A stretch of 64,000 nt of DNA from a bacterium (Candidatus Blackallbacteria) CG13_big_fil_rev_8_21_14_2_50_49_14 (GTDB lineage: Bacteria > Cyanobacteriota > Sericytochromatia > UBA7694): the NCBI GenBank assembly GCA_002783405.1, contig PFGG01000021.1:42379-106378 (forward strand). Reading direction: 5' to 3'. The notes beneath the pieces were generated by a model, which was not told the origin of the DNA, made no database searches, and saw only the letters and a list, made by a program, of their open reading frames with translations. The stretch's first letter is position 1. Each line of letters begins with the position of its first letter. Shown here one piece after another: positions 51,257 through 60,179 of the stretch. The position numbers and the translations under genes are program-made.

Positions 51257-53068
51257 AACGCACTCTCAAAATTTACAAAAACTCTGACCGGAGCTTTTCG
51301 CTTCAGCTTGCCAGCTTTAAAGCTGGTCTGGCAGACGGCTCCCCTGCTGGCGGTGATGTACGGCCTGTGTACCCTGCTGGCGGGTTTGGTGCCTGCCGGT
51401 ATTGCCTATACAGGCAAACTTCTGATCGACAGTGTTTTGGCTGCAGCCCAGCAGGGCAGCGAGGCAGCCCGCCAACAGGCTTTGTTTTTTGTGGCCCTCG
51501 AGGGCGGCCTGGTGATTACCCAGTTTGGCCTGCAAAAGGGCATTCAGATCTGTCAGTCTCTGCTGCGGGCTTTGCTGGGCCACAAGGTCAATGTACTGAT
51601 CCTTGAAAAAGCCCTGCTGATGTCCTTGCCGCAGTTTGAAGACTCTGAATTTTACGACCGCCTGACCCGTGCCCGCCGCGAGGCTTCGAGCCGTCCCCTG
51701 GGCCTGATCAACCGGCTCTTTGGTTTGGTGCAGAACACCATTTCTCTGATCACCTATTGTGGTCTGCTTTTGGCGTTTTCACCCTGGGCCGTTTTGCTGC
51801 TGGCCCTGGCTGCGATTCCGGCCTTTATTGCCGAAACCAAGTTTTCGGGCGATGCCTTCAGGCTGTTTAGCTGGCGGGCTCCCGAAAGCCGTGAGCAGAC
51901 CTATCTTGAAATGATGATCGCCCGTGAAGACTATGCCAAGGAAGTTCAGCTTTACCAATTGGGGCCGCTGTTTTTACAGCGTTACAAGGATATTTTTCAG
52001 AAAATCTTTGGCGAAGATCGGGCCTTGACCTGGAAGCGCAATATCTGGGGCTTTTTCTTGGGCGGCTTGAGCACCCTGGCGCTCTATGGGGCCTATGCCT
52101 GGACCGTCCTCGAAACCATTGCCGCGCATCTTTCCCTGGGAGAAATGACCATGTACCTGCTGGTCTTTAAACAGGGGCAAGCTGCCTTTGCCAGCAGTCT
52201 GAACGCCATTGGCGGCATGTTTGAAGACAATCTTTACCTGTCTACACTCTATGAATTTCTCGACCAGCCCACCCCAGGTTATACGGGCAAGGCCCAGGCG
52301 GGGCCCCTGCCCGGAGACGGGATTCGCTTTGAACAGGTCAGTTTTCGCTATCCTGGCGCAGACAAGCTGGCGCTTGAAGCCATTGACCTGCACCTCAAAC
52401 CGGGACGCAAACTGGCGCTGGTAGGTGAAAACGGCTCAGGCAAAACCACCCTGATCAAATTGCTGACCCGGCTCTATGAGCCTGAAGGGGGGCGGATTCT
52501 GCTCGATGGTTTGGAGCTGAAAGACTGGGATATTCAGGCCCTGCGCGATCGTGTGGGCGTCATCTTTCAGGATTTTGTGCGCTACCAGATGGAATTGGGA
52601 GAAAATATCGGGGCGGGTGATTTGCAGGATTATTATAACGAAGCCCGCTGGGAAGAAGCAGGCGAAAAGGGCATGGTCACGTCTTTTCTCGACGAATTGC
52701 CCGAACGCTACCATACCCAATTGGGGCGCTGGTTTAAAAACGGGCGTGAGCTTTCGGGCGGACAATGGCAGCGCATTGCCCTGGCCCGTGCTTTTATGCG
52801 CCACCGCGCAGATATTCTGGTGCTGGATGAACCCACCTCGGCCATGGATGCCGAGGCCGAAGCCCTGATCTTTGAACGCTTTCGCGAGATTACCCAAAAC
52901 CAGATGGCGATCGTGATTTCGCACCGTTTTTCCACCGTGCGCATGGCCGATGATATCGTCGTACTGGACAAGGGGCATATTATTGAGCGCGGCAGCCACA
53001 GCGAGCTGATGCAGCATGATGGGATTTACGCCCGTCTCTTCGCGCTTCAGGCCCAGGGGTATCTGTGA
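51254..53068 (+). CDS. ABC exporter, fused membrane and ATPase domains
   Basis: A 604-residue half-transporter. Six helices in the first 310 residues, then the ATPase: Walker A GENGSGKTTLIKLL, Q-loop GVIFQDFVRYQM, signature ELSGGQWQRIALARAF, Walker B DILVLDEPTSAMD, switch His in VISHRFSTVRMAD. Type and wording match exporters of peptides, lipids or drugs. An ATG at 51236 lies in frame, but a TACAAT box (51242-51247) sits 6 bases before the ATG at 51254, which suggests the latter and a leaderless message. The stop overlaps the polyamine gene by 4 bases (GTGA). Confidence 0.92.
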   Translation: MNALSKFTKTLTGAFRFSLPALKLVWQTAPLLAVMYGLCTLLAGLVPAGIAYTGKLLIDSVLAAAQQGSEAARQQALFFVALEGGLVITQFGLQKGIQICQSLLRALLGHKVNVLILEKALLMSLPQFEDSEFYDRLTRARREASSRPLGLINRLFGLVQNTISLITYCGLLLAFSPWAVLLLALAAIPAFIAETKFSGDAFRLFSWRAPESREQTYLEMMIAREDYAKEVQLYQLGPLFLQRYKDIFQKIFGEDRALTWKRNIWGFFLGGLSTLALYGAYAWTVLETIAAHLSLGEMTMYLLVFKQGQAAFASSLNAIGGMFEDNLYLSTLYEFLDQPTPGYTGKAQAGPLPGDGIRFEQVSFRYPGADKLALEAIDLHLKPGRKLALVGENGSGKTTLIKLLTRLYEPEGGRILLDGLELKDWDIQALRDRVGVIFQDFVRYQMELGENIGAGDLQDYYNEARWEEAGEKGMVTSFLDELPERYHTQLGRWFKNGRELSGGQWQRIALARAFMRHRADILVLDEPTSAMDAEAEALIFERFREITQNQMAIVISHRFSTVRMADDIVVLDKGHIIERGSHSELMQHDGIYARLFALQAQGYL

Positions 53069-54141
53069 AAGCCTTTGGGGTTCAGCTGATTGCTGAATTC
53101 CTGGATTGCCAGCAATTTCAACTTTTGCAGCACCAAGACACGGTCAAAGCACTCTTGCGTGAAGGGCTGCCTGCCGCCGGTCTGGATTTGCGAGAGCTGG
53201 TGGCCCACCAGTTTGAGCCGGTGGGAGTGACCGCCGTGGCGATTATTGGGGAATCGCACGTGGCACTGCATACCTATCCTGAGACCCACCATCTGGCCGT
53301 GGATATTTTCACCTGCTCCCCTGGTTCGCCAGGCCCAGAACGTTTATTGGCCTGGTTAAAAGACCGTTTGCAACCCCAGCAGCTACGTCGGGCCGAGATT
53401 ATTCGGGGCCAGAAGATTACCCTGCAAGAGCAGCATCTGCTGACCGATCTTTCCAAATCGGGGCATGACGTGCGTTACCATGTGCAGGCCACGCTTCTGC
53501 ATCAGCGCACGGCCTGGCAGGAAATTCGCGTGATTGAAAACCCAAGTTTTGGGCGCATGCTGTTTCTCGATCAGGAACTGCAAATTGCCGAAAGCGATCG
53601 GGTGTATCACCAGGCCTTGGTCGAGCCTTTGCGGGGTCAGGCAGGTATTCGCCAGTTGGCGGTTTTAGGTGGGGGAGACGGTGGGGTGCTGCAGGAATGC
53701 TTCCGGCACCTGCCTGAGCTGGAGCGGGTCTATCTGCTCGAATTGGATCCGGCTGTGATTGAGGCCTCCCAGCGTTTTTTAAGCAAACTCTGTGGCCAGG
53801 CCTTTGCCGATCCCCGTTTGGAGCTTCGCCTGGGAGAAGTTCTGGCGCAATTGCCAGCACTGCCTGTGCTGGATGCTGTGGTTTCTGACCTGGGGCTCAG
53901 CCCTTGGCGGCACAGTGGGCATGCCCAGGAAATCTATCTTGTGCAATTATTGCAGGCTATTCGCAGCCATTTGCGCCCTGGGGGATTTTTGAGTTTACAG
54001 GTTGGGCCAGTTTCAGAAGCTCCTTTGCGCCACGCACTTGAAAAAAAATTAAGCGACCTCTTTCAAGAAGTCGCTTTTGAAGAGGGCTTTATTCCCTCAT
54101 TTTGCGAGCCCTGGGTTTTCGCCCAGGGCCGTGTCCTTTAA
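53065..54141 (+). CDS. Fused AdoMet decarboxylase / aminopropyltransferase
   Basis: A 358-residue fusion. Residues 1-120 are a SpeD-type S-adenosylmethionine decarboxylase: the pyruvoyl-forming Glu63-Ser64 in GESHVALHTYPE, His69 and Cys84 in DIFTCSPG. Residues 135-358 are spermidine-synthase-like, with GGGDGG (202-207) and LLELDPAVIEAS. The acceptor side is unusual: YHQ in place of YHE (181-183), VEP in place of a His-Pro, and SDLGLSP where S-D-x-x-D-P is common, so Asp275 remains but its partner is Leu. The amine substrate may not be putrescine. GTG start, coupled to the ABC exporter, so polyamine export is a possibility. Confidence 0.85.
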   Translation: MKAFGVQLIAEFLDCQQFQLLQHQDTVKALLREGLPAAGLDLRELVAHQFEPVGVTAVAIIGESHVALHTYPETHHLAVDIFTCSPGSPGPERLLAWLKDRLQPQQLRRAEIIRGQKITLQEQHLLTDLSKSGHDVRYHVQATLLHQRTAWQEIRVIENPSFGRMLFLDQELQIAESDRVYHQALVEPLRGQAGIRQLAVLGGGDGGVLQECFRHLPELERVYLLELDPAVIEASQRFLSKLCGQAFADPRLELRLGEVLAQLPALPVLDAVVSDLGLSPWRHSGHAQEIYLVQLLQAIRSHLRPGGFLSLQVGPVSEAPLRHALEKKLSDLFQEVAFEEGFIPSFCEPWVFAQGRVL

Positions 54142-54142
54142 T

Positions 54143-54937
54143 TTATTGGTAGAGCCGGTATTCGTGTTGTGCGCCTGCCGTATTGCTTGAACCTTTGCTG
54201 CGCAGAACATCCAAAAAGAACTGTGTTGCTTCTCCCCGGCTTTGGCCAGGTTTCAGGCCACTGTGAATCAGTCTATAATCTGACATGGCATCACTGGTGC
54301 TGCCAGAACCTTCGGCCCGCAGCAGGCTGAGATAGGTGCGGGTTGCATAGCTGCGATCTTCGCCAGGCTTCAGACTGTTGTGAATCATCTGATATTCAGC
54401 TTGGACGTCGCTGGTGCTGCTTGAGCCTTCGGCCCGCAGCAGATCGAGAAAGGTTTGGGTTGCTGTTGCGCGGTTTTCACCTGGGAACAGAGAACGATCG
54501 ATCAGCTGATAATCTGACATGGCATCGCTGGTGCTGCCCGAGCCTTCGGCCCGCAAGAGAGCGAGGTAGGATTGGCTTGCCTCAGTCAAGCTTTCGTAGG
54601 AGCGTTGACTGTTTTTGAGCATGTGAAGGGCAGATTCAGCATCGCTGCTATTGCCTTCGGCGCGCTTAAGCACCTGTAAAACCTGATAGGTTTCACGGGG
54701 AGAGGCAGCACCTGCATAGCTGGGTTGGGGCTGAAATTCAAGCGTTTGAACGGGAATGGCCTGGCCTGCGCTGATCTGGGTGGTGACGTTGAGTTGATCT
54801 CCTTCGGCAATATTGATGGTCAGATTGCCTTCGTTGTGGATGGTTATTTCCTGTTTGTTGGTATTGACATGAACCGTATTGCTGACGGTTGTTTGAACAC
54901 TGGTTGGCATGGAACGGTTGGCGCGGATATCACCCAT
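54143..54937 (-). CDS. Protein of tandem 39-residue repeats
   Basis: A 264-residue protein. A beta-like N-terminal half (HVNTNKQEITIHNEGNLTINIAEGD) is followed by repeats starting at residues 127, 166, 205 and 244, each beginning LLRAEGSxSTSD or VLRSKG and containing YxxIxxxLxPGExRxxAT. A degenerate copy precedes them (VLKRAEGNSSDAESALHML). Each repeat is probably two helices. No signal peptide with the start at 54937; a longer frame to 55075 would add a membrane helix but lies over the divergent promoter. No known family. Confidence 0.7.
   Translation of the reverse strand: MGDIRANRSMPTSVQTTVSNTVHVNTNKQEITIHNEGNLTINIAEGDQLNVTTQISAGQAIPVQTLEFQPQPSYAGAASPRETYQVLQVLKRAEGNSSDAESALHMLKNSQRSYESLTEASQSYLALLRAEGSGSTSDAMSDYQLIDRSLFPGENRATATQTFLDLLRAEGSSSTSDVQAEYQMIHNSLKPGEDRSYATRTYLSLLRAEGSGSTSDAMSDYRLIHSGLKPGQSRGEATQFFLDVLRSKGSSNTAGAQHEYRLYQ
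54146..54559 (-). repeat. 117-bp tandem repeats within a coding region
   Basis: Three full 117-bp units and one partial unit encode the 39-residue repeats. The stretch for EGSGSTSDAMSDY is almost identical in units 1 and 3, while unit 2 differs, which suggests duplication of a two-unit block or gene conversion. Confidence 0.8.
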
Positions 54938-55073
54938 GGGAAAAAGCCTCTTTAGAAAAAGATAAATCAAAGTTATTATACCCATCTTTAAGTAGAATCT
55001 TGTGTGCAGATTTTGGGCTGTGCGTTTGCCTGGGTTTTGGGCATAATAGAAAAAAGCGTGGCAAGGGGTTTTC

Positions 55074-56135
55074 ATGTTTCAAGTCAGTTTGAAGTTCAGG
55101 GGTCTCAAAAATCTGGGCAAAGGGCTTTTGAGCTTTGGTCTGGTTTGGGGCAGCACTTTTGCTGCCCAGGCCACATCAGTGCCCAAGCCCCTGCTGCCCG
55201 AGGGAGCCCGTGTTCAGCCTGATATTTCTGACCCACCGGCCTGGATTGCGCATTTGGCAGAAGCCGATTACCAACCTATTCAAAAAGCCTGTCAGCCTTT
55301 CTTCTTACCTGCTCAGGGCGTGCGGCGCGGTACCCTTCTGCTTTTTCATGGCTTTTCTGCCTGCCCACAGCAATTTTGGGGCTTGGCCCCACAGCTGGCG
55401 GCCCAAGGGTTTGCCGTTTATGCCCCTCTTTTGTCGGGGCATGGGCGCCAAGCGCAAGGTCAACCCGGTGCTTGGCAGGATACTTCAACGGAGCTTCCAG
55501 GTGAAAAGGATTGGCAGCGTTACCAGCGGCAGGCTCTGCAATTGGCTGAGCTCATGCCTTCTGAGGGCCTGCGTGTTGTTGGCGGGCTTTCTGTGGGGGC
55601 TGCTGTGGCTGCCAGTGCACTGATTCAAGCCCCCCAAAGCTTTGACCGGGGCATTCTCTTAACGACGCTCTTTGATGTCAATCGTCCCCAGAGCCAGATT
55701 TTACCCTTGTTCAGCTCGCTGGTGCCAGATTTTAATACGGATTGGGGGCCTAGTTGTGAACTGGAGCGAGAAGGTGGGCGTGGAGGCTATTGTCAGTTCC
55801 GCTTGCGTCATCTGCGTGCTGTGCAGCGTTTGGGCCAAGAGACCCTGGCTCAGCTGAATCAAATTCAGGTGCCCGTGCAGATTGTGGGAGTGGAAGACGA
55901 TGGCACGGCCAGCAATTTTGCTCAGCTTGAAGCTCATCGGCGTTTGTCCCAGAGTCAGATTTGTTTTTTTCAAAAGGGGGCCAACCATTCTCTTTTTTCG
56001 CGTTATGACAGCCCACATGAAGATAAGTTCTGGCTTACTGCACTGGAGCGTATGACCGTGGCCTTTGTTCAAACGGGGCAGTATTTTCATGCCGAGGGTC
56101 AGCCTGAGGGGGAACCCCGCTGCTCCCTGGAATAA
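55074..56135 (+). CDS. Exported alpha/beta hydrolase
   Basis: A 353-residue hydrolase with a signal-like N-terminus (GLLSFGLVWGSTFAAQA). LLLFHGFSACPQQFWGLAP gives the oxyanion-hole HG motif, VVGGLSVGAAVAASAL the nucleophile Ser, VGVEDDGTASNF the acid and GANHSLFSRYDS the His. Family members are esterases, lipases and carboxypeptidase-like enzymes. The substrate is unknown. The gene diverges from the repeat-protein gene. It is followed 6 bases later by a small membrane-protein gene. Confidence 0.8.
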   Translation: MFQVSLKFRGLKNLGKGLLSFGLVWGSTFAAQATSVPKPLLPEGARVQPDISDPPAWIAHLAEADYQPIQKACQPFFLPAQGVRRGTLLLFHGFSACPQQFWGLAPQLAAQGFAVYAPLLSGHGRQAQGQPGAWQDTSTELPGEKDWQRYQRQALQLAELMPSEGLRVVGGLSVGAAVAASALIQAPQSFDRGILLTTLFDVNRPQSQILPLFSSLVPDFNTDWGPSCELEREGGRGGYCQFRLRHLRAVQRLGQETLAQLNQIQVPVQIVGVEDDGTASNFAQLEAHRRLSQSQICFFQKGANHSLFSRYDSPHEDKFWLTALERMTVAFVQTGQYFHAEGQPEGEPRCSLE

Positions 56136-56141
56136 AGGGCG

Positions 56142-56765
56142 ATGCCTTTTTTTAACTATTCGCTCAATGTTCTTGTTTTGCCGTTCTTGGCGATTTTATT
56201 TGGATTTGCCTTGATTCAGATTGATCGTGAAAAGCGTTTTTCAGCCCGAAATCGCAGGCTCATTTTATTCGCTTGGATCGTTTTTTTGGGCTTGATTGTG
56301 AGCTATAGTCTGAAAGCTGTTCAGACCCTGGATTTTTTCCGCAGCTTGAAGTCAGCGCAAGTAGAGAATATTAGCTTTTACGATGAAAGTCAGGATTATG
56401 CCCGCTGCCGTCCTGAACGGGGCAGTTTGCCTCCTGCCTGCAAGGTTTTGGAACTCACCGATCCCGTAGAGATTCAGGAATTGGTAATCACTTTCAAACA
56501 GGCCTTGCCCTATGCTCCCAACCACGAAAGCGCGCGTAAACGTTATTTGCTGCGCATCGGACTGAAATCAGGGGAGGCCCTTTGGCTGATTTTGGGAAAA
56601 GGCAACCGCCAGCGTTCCGATACGGCTTGGTTGGAATTTTATAGCCAGATTACCTCGGGTTGGGCTTATGGCGTTTATCTTGATGAGGCACTCTATCAGG
56701 TTTTGCTCAAACAGAACCGGCTACCGAAGTGGCAGCCGGTTTCAAAAACGCAGCCGGATAGTTGA
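56142..56765 (+). CDS. Membrane-anchored protein of unknown function
   Basis: A 207-residue protein with two N-terminal helices (about residues 6-25 and 40-60: LVLPFLAILFGFALIQID, LILFAWIVFLGLIVSYSL) and a soluble domain of about 140 residues with two cysteines (ARCRPERGSLPPACKVLEL). I see no known domain. It follows the hydrolase by 6 bases and converges on pepP. Confidence 0.6.
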   Translation: MPFFNYSLNVLVLPFLAILFGFALIQIDREKRFSARNRRLILFAWIVFLGLIVSYSLKAVQTLDFFRSLKSAQVENISFYDESQDYARCRPERGSLPPACKVLELTDPVEIQELVITFKQALPYAPNHESARKRYLLRIGLKSGEALWLILGKGNRQRSDTAWLEFYSQITSGWAYGVYLDEALYQVLLKQNRLPKWQPVSKTQPDS

Positions 56766-56774
56766 GATACAGGC

Positions 56775-58085
56775 TTAATCCTGCATCAGGGCTTCGATCT
56801 GATCCACTTCCTTGACCACGCCAGCGGTCAGGTTGCGGTGACCGTCTTCGGTGACGAGGATATCGTCTTCGATGCGGATGCCAATATGCAGAAATTCATG
56901 GGGAATCTCTCCGGCCAGATGGGGCCCAAAATACAGGCCCGGCTCAACCGTCAGCACCATGCCGGGTTCCAGCTTGCGCCAATTGCCATCGGCGTCTTTG
57001 TAATCGCCCACGTCATGCACGTCGCCGCCCAGCCAATGGCCGGTTTTGTGCATATAAAACTTTTTATAGCTTTCCTGGGCGATCAACTGTTCGGGATCCC
57101 CTTCTAAGAGCCCCAATTCGACCAGACCTTCGGTCAGATGGCGCACGGCGGTGGTATGGGGATCCATAAAAGTATTGCCGGGTTTGACCATTTCAATTGC
57201 GGCTTTCTGGGCCTTGAGCACCAGTTCATAGACTTTGCGCTGCACAGGGCTGAATTTGCCGTTGATGGGAAAGGTACGGGTAATATCTGAATTATAGTAA
57301 CGATATTCTGCGCCGGCATCGACCAGCAGCATTTCACCGTCACAGAGCTTCTGATTGTTTTCGATATAGTGCAGAATGGTGGCATTCAGCCCGCCGCCGA
57401 CAATGCTGGGATAGCCGGCACGGGACTGCTGTTTGCCAAAGGTATAGTCAATCAGGGCCTGCACTTCGTATTCATACATTTCGGGTTTGACGGTTTTCAT
57501 GACCTGGGTATGGGCCTCAACGGCAATATCTGCAGCCTTTTGCATCCATTCAATTTCGATCGGCTGTTTGTGCAGACGCATTTCATTGAGAATTTCACCG
57601 GGATCATGAACATGTCGGGGGGCAGACACACCGTTTCTGATCTGTTTGCGAACGGCATTCAATGCTTGCAGCACGGTTTTATCAAAGTTTTCATCGTGGC
57701 CCAGGGCATAGTAGAGATGCTCGGTATTGGCCATCAGTTCAGGCAGTTTGCTGTCCAGTTGGTCAATTGTATAGGCGGCTTGTGCGCCATAGACCTGGCG
57801 AATGCCATCGACCCCCTGGCGGAAACCATTCCAGATTTCTTTTTCAAGATCGCGGGGCAGCACGAACATGGTATAGGGGGTGGGGGAGTCGGGGGCCAGA
57901 ACCAGTACGGCATCGTGCTCTGTAAAACCTGTTAAATAGCGCAGATAGCTGTTCTGGCGGTAAGGATAATGCACATCATGGCTATAGGTGGCTTGAGGTG
58001 CGCTGTTGATAATTACCACGCTTTTGGGGGGCAATTGGGCCAGCAGGCGTTTGCGGTTTTCACTGTGAAATTCCAGGTTCAACAT
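56775..58085 (-). CDS. pepP: Xaa-Pro aminopeptidase
   Basis: A 436-residue metallopeptidase (M24B) that removes the N-terminal residue before proline. N-terminal creatinase-like domain (residues 1-170), then the pita-bread domain with the metal ligands in LLVDAGAEY, NSDITRTFP, HKTGHWLGGDVHD, TVEPGLYF and IRIEDDILVTEDG. Full length. The ATG at 58085 sits 7 bases after GGAGAAG; the frame continues to 58097 but that start has no support. Followed upstream by cutA with a 12-base gap. Confidence 0.93.
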   Translation of the reverse strand: MLNLEFHSENRKRLLAQLPPKSVVIINSAPQATYSHDVHYPYRQNSYLRYLTGFTEHDAVLVLAPDSPTPYTMFVLPRDLEKEIWNGFRQGVDGIRQVYGAQAAYTIDQLDSKLPELMANTEHLYYALGHDENFDKTVLQALNAVRKQIRNGVSAPRHVHDPGEILNEMRLHKQPIEIEWMQKAADIAVEAHTQVMKTVKPEMYEYEVQALIDYTFGKQQSRAGYPSIVGGGLNATILHYIENNQKLCDGEMLLVDAGAEYRYYNSDITRTFPINGKFSPVQRKVYELVLKAQKAAIEMVKPGNTFMDPHTTAVRHLTEGLVELGLLEGDPEQLIAQESYKKFYMHKTGHWLGGDVHDVGDYKDADGNWRKLEPGMVLTVEPGLYFGPHLAGEIPHEFLHIGIRIEDDILVTEDGHRNLTAGVVKEVDQIEALMQD

Positions 58086-58097
58086 GATCTTCTCCAA

Positions 58098-58433
58098 TTA
58101 TTCGTTTTCGGCAGGTTCTTCGGTTTGGGCCTGAATCCAATCCAGGTAGGCGGTTAAACCGCCCAGAATGGGCAGGGCGATGATTTCGGGCACTTCGTAG
58201 CTGTGCAGGGCCTGGACTCTTTGTGTGAGTTCAGGCAGGCATTTCTGGCGGGTTTTGATGATCAGCAGGTACTCTTCATCATTGCAGATTTGACCCATCC
58301 AGCGGTAGGTGGAATGCACAGGCCCAACCCGGTTGACACAGGCCGCCAGATTTTCCTGAACCAGGGCATCAGCCAGTTGCTGGGCCTGCTCCAGCGAACC
58401 AGCGGTGATATACACAACGCAGTATTCGGTCAC
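58098..58433 (-). CDS. cutA: Divalent-cation tolerance protein CutA
   Basis: A 111-residue trimeric protein. VYITAGSLEQAQQLADALVQENLAACVN at the start, VHSTYRWMGQI near 45, LLIIKTRQKCLPELTQRVQALHSYEVPEIIALPI at 60-95 match the CutA1 family. Associated with copper tolerance in E. coli, though the function is general and unclear. It probably forms an operon with pepP. Confidence 0.92.
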   Translation of the reverse strand: MTEYCVVYITAGSLEQAQQLADALVQENLAACVNRVGPVHSTYRWMGQICNDEEYLLIIKTRQKCLPELTQRVQALHSYEVPEIIALPILGGLTAYLDWIQAQTEEPAENE

Positions 58434-58503
58434 GGCAATTCTCCTTCGCGTGGATCTGCCTCCATTCTAGCACTGCGGCTTGCGCGCGTGTTAAGCTGGA
58501 AAA

Positions 58504-59436
58504 ATGATACAAAAAAAAGAATTCCCCCCTTTTCCTGAAGCTTTAGAACCTGAACTTGAACGGCTTTGTCGGGTTTTGGAAAACCCTGAAGCCTTTGATG
58601 TGGCCGACCCCTACTGGCCCAAATGGCAGGCCGTCTGGTGGCCGCTGGCTTTTCTGCTTGAAACAGGTCAGCTTAGCAGGCTTTCGCAGGCGGTTTTTGA
58701 ACGCTTCGCGACCTTGATCGACCAGCATTATCTTCATCACTTTCCCCAGCTCGAAAGTGAGTTACCTGCCGGTTGTGACCCCTACCGTCAGATCATCTGC
58801 CATTGCGCTTTGGGCACCGCAATCCAGATCGTGCAGGCCGGGGGGCTCGATCCGTGGCGGATTTGGCCCTGGCTGAGTGAGTGGTTCAGCCATTACCAAT
58901 TGCCTGATGGGGGCTATAACTGCGATGAACAGGTTTATACCCATTCCCAGCGCGCTTCGCTGGTTTCAACTTTGCCCATGCTCGAAGCCCTGCTGCTCAA
59001 ACCAGAACGCAACGCGCAAGAAGAAACGCTTTTGAAAAAAGGCCTGGATTCTCTGCTGCGGCGCAAACTTTACCAAAGCTCACAGGGGGCCGTGATTGAC
59101 CCGCTTTGGCTTCAGCCGCTTTTTCCACGTTTTTACCATTACGATCTGTTGCGGGCCCTGAAGTTTGTCTTGCGTTGGCATCAGCAGCAGGCAGCGCCTT
59201 TGCCTTTGGAAGTGTTGGAGCCAGCTTTGGTTCATTTACGTGCTGAAACAGGTTGCCCCACCCCACAGAGCTGGTATCCAGGGCAAGACAAAACCCTTGC
59301 TCTCAACGCCGAGGGAGCCTGGAAATTTGGGGCCCCCGTGACGCTTTTTCCGCTGCTGGCGGCCTTTCTTGAAGGGGGCTACGCGCAGGCTTGGATTGCA
59401 TGGGAGTGGCAGGAAGTGGAGCGGTTACTGGGTTAA
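58504..59436 (+). CDS. Alpha/alpha-barrel (terpene-cyclase-like) protein of unknown function
   Basis: A 310-residue protein. The pattern LPDGGYNCDEQVYTHSQRASLVSTLPMLEAL near residues 138-168 and FYHYDLLRALKFVLRW near 215-230 resembles the alpha/alpha toroid of squalene-cyclase, prenyltransferase and glucosidase-like folds. No catalytic DxDD or other active-site motif is seen. The N-terminus is polar. It diverges from cutA by 70 bases. Role unknown. Confidence 0.65.
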   Translation: MIQKKEFPPFPEALEPELERLCRVLENPEAFDVADPYWPKWQAVWWPLAFLLETGQLSRLSQAVFERFATLIDQHYLHHFPQLESELPAGCDPYRQIICHCALGTAIQIVQAGGLDPWRIWPWLSEWFSHYQLPDGGYNCDEQVYTHSQRASLVSTLPMLEALLLKPERNAQEETLLKKGLDSLLRRKLYQSSQGAVIDPLWLQPLFPRFYHYDLLRALKFVLRWHQQQAAPLPLEVLEPALVHLRAETGCPTPQSWYPGQDKTLALNAEGAWKFGAPVTLFPLLAAFLEGGYAQAWIAWEWQEVERLLG

Positions 59437-59500
59437 GGCGGTTTATTCGTTGAAGATGGGTATATCGTTTGTTTTCTAATTTTGATGGGGGTATTGGGGA

Positions 59501-60141
59501 ATGAAATTCTCTTCTCAATTTTTGTTGGGGATAGTGGCTTTAAATTCTGTGTCTATGCCGGCCTGTTTGGGCGCAGAGTCTGCAAAAGGCCGTCAGTAAA
59601 GATCAACCGGAGCAAGTCATTGAATGGTTGAAAGAGCATCCTGAGGACCTGAATCGTTTTGTGATCTGGACAGGTCATTATTTCCCTTTACTGCACTGGG
59701 CTGTTTGGAGGGGCGATGTAAATTAGTTCAATTGCTGTTGCTGCAGGGGGCAAACCCCAATGATAAAGCAAGAATGAATGGGAATACAGCTCTCATCGAA
59801 GCCTCAGAGAAGGGGCCTTGGAGTTAGTAAAACTCTTGTTAGAGAAAGGGGCTAATCCCAGAGATAAAAACAATGATGGCTTTACTTCTTTGATGGCTGC
59901 TGCCTGTAGCGGAAATCTCGATATTGTCAAATTGCTGTTGGAGAAAGGAGCTCGTCTCAGTGATGTAAGTGATTCTGGATATACCTCTCTGATGTGGGCT
60001 GCCAGATTTGGTCATCTTGAGGTTGTGAAAGTTTTATTGGAAAAGGGGGCAGACAAAAATATTGAAGATAAAATAGGAAGAACAGCCCTGGGTTATGCTG
60101 AGTTCTCTTACAAGTAAAAAGCAATCGAGATTCTCAAATAA
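59501..60141 (+). pseudogene. Secreted ankyrin-repeat protein, decayed by frameshifts
   Basis: An ATG at 59501 opens a signal peptide (FLLGIVALNSVSMPACLGA), but the frame stops at 59597. Ankyrin-like text continues in other frames: EQVIEWLKEHPEDLN and FPLLHWAVWRGDV (frame A, to TAG 59724), LVQLLLLQGANPNDKARMNG (frame B), then ELVKLLLEKGANPRDKNNDGF and LEVVKVLLEKGADKNIED (frame C, intact from 59818). Shifts fall near 59575-59590, 59720 and 59812, each at or near a short run of A or G. A stop inside the last helix (YAEFSYK, TAA, KAIEILK) is a fourth lesion. Four ankyrin repeats are recognisable. Sequencing error could cause some of this but not easily all. Confidence 0.85.
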
Positions 60142-60179
60142 TGCTTAAGTCAGAATTATCGTAAGCATTTTTCTCTATT

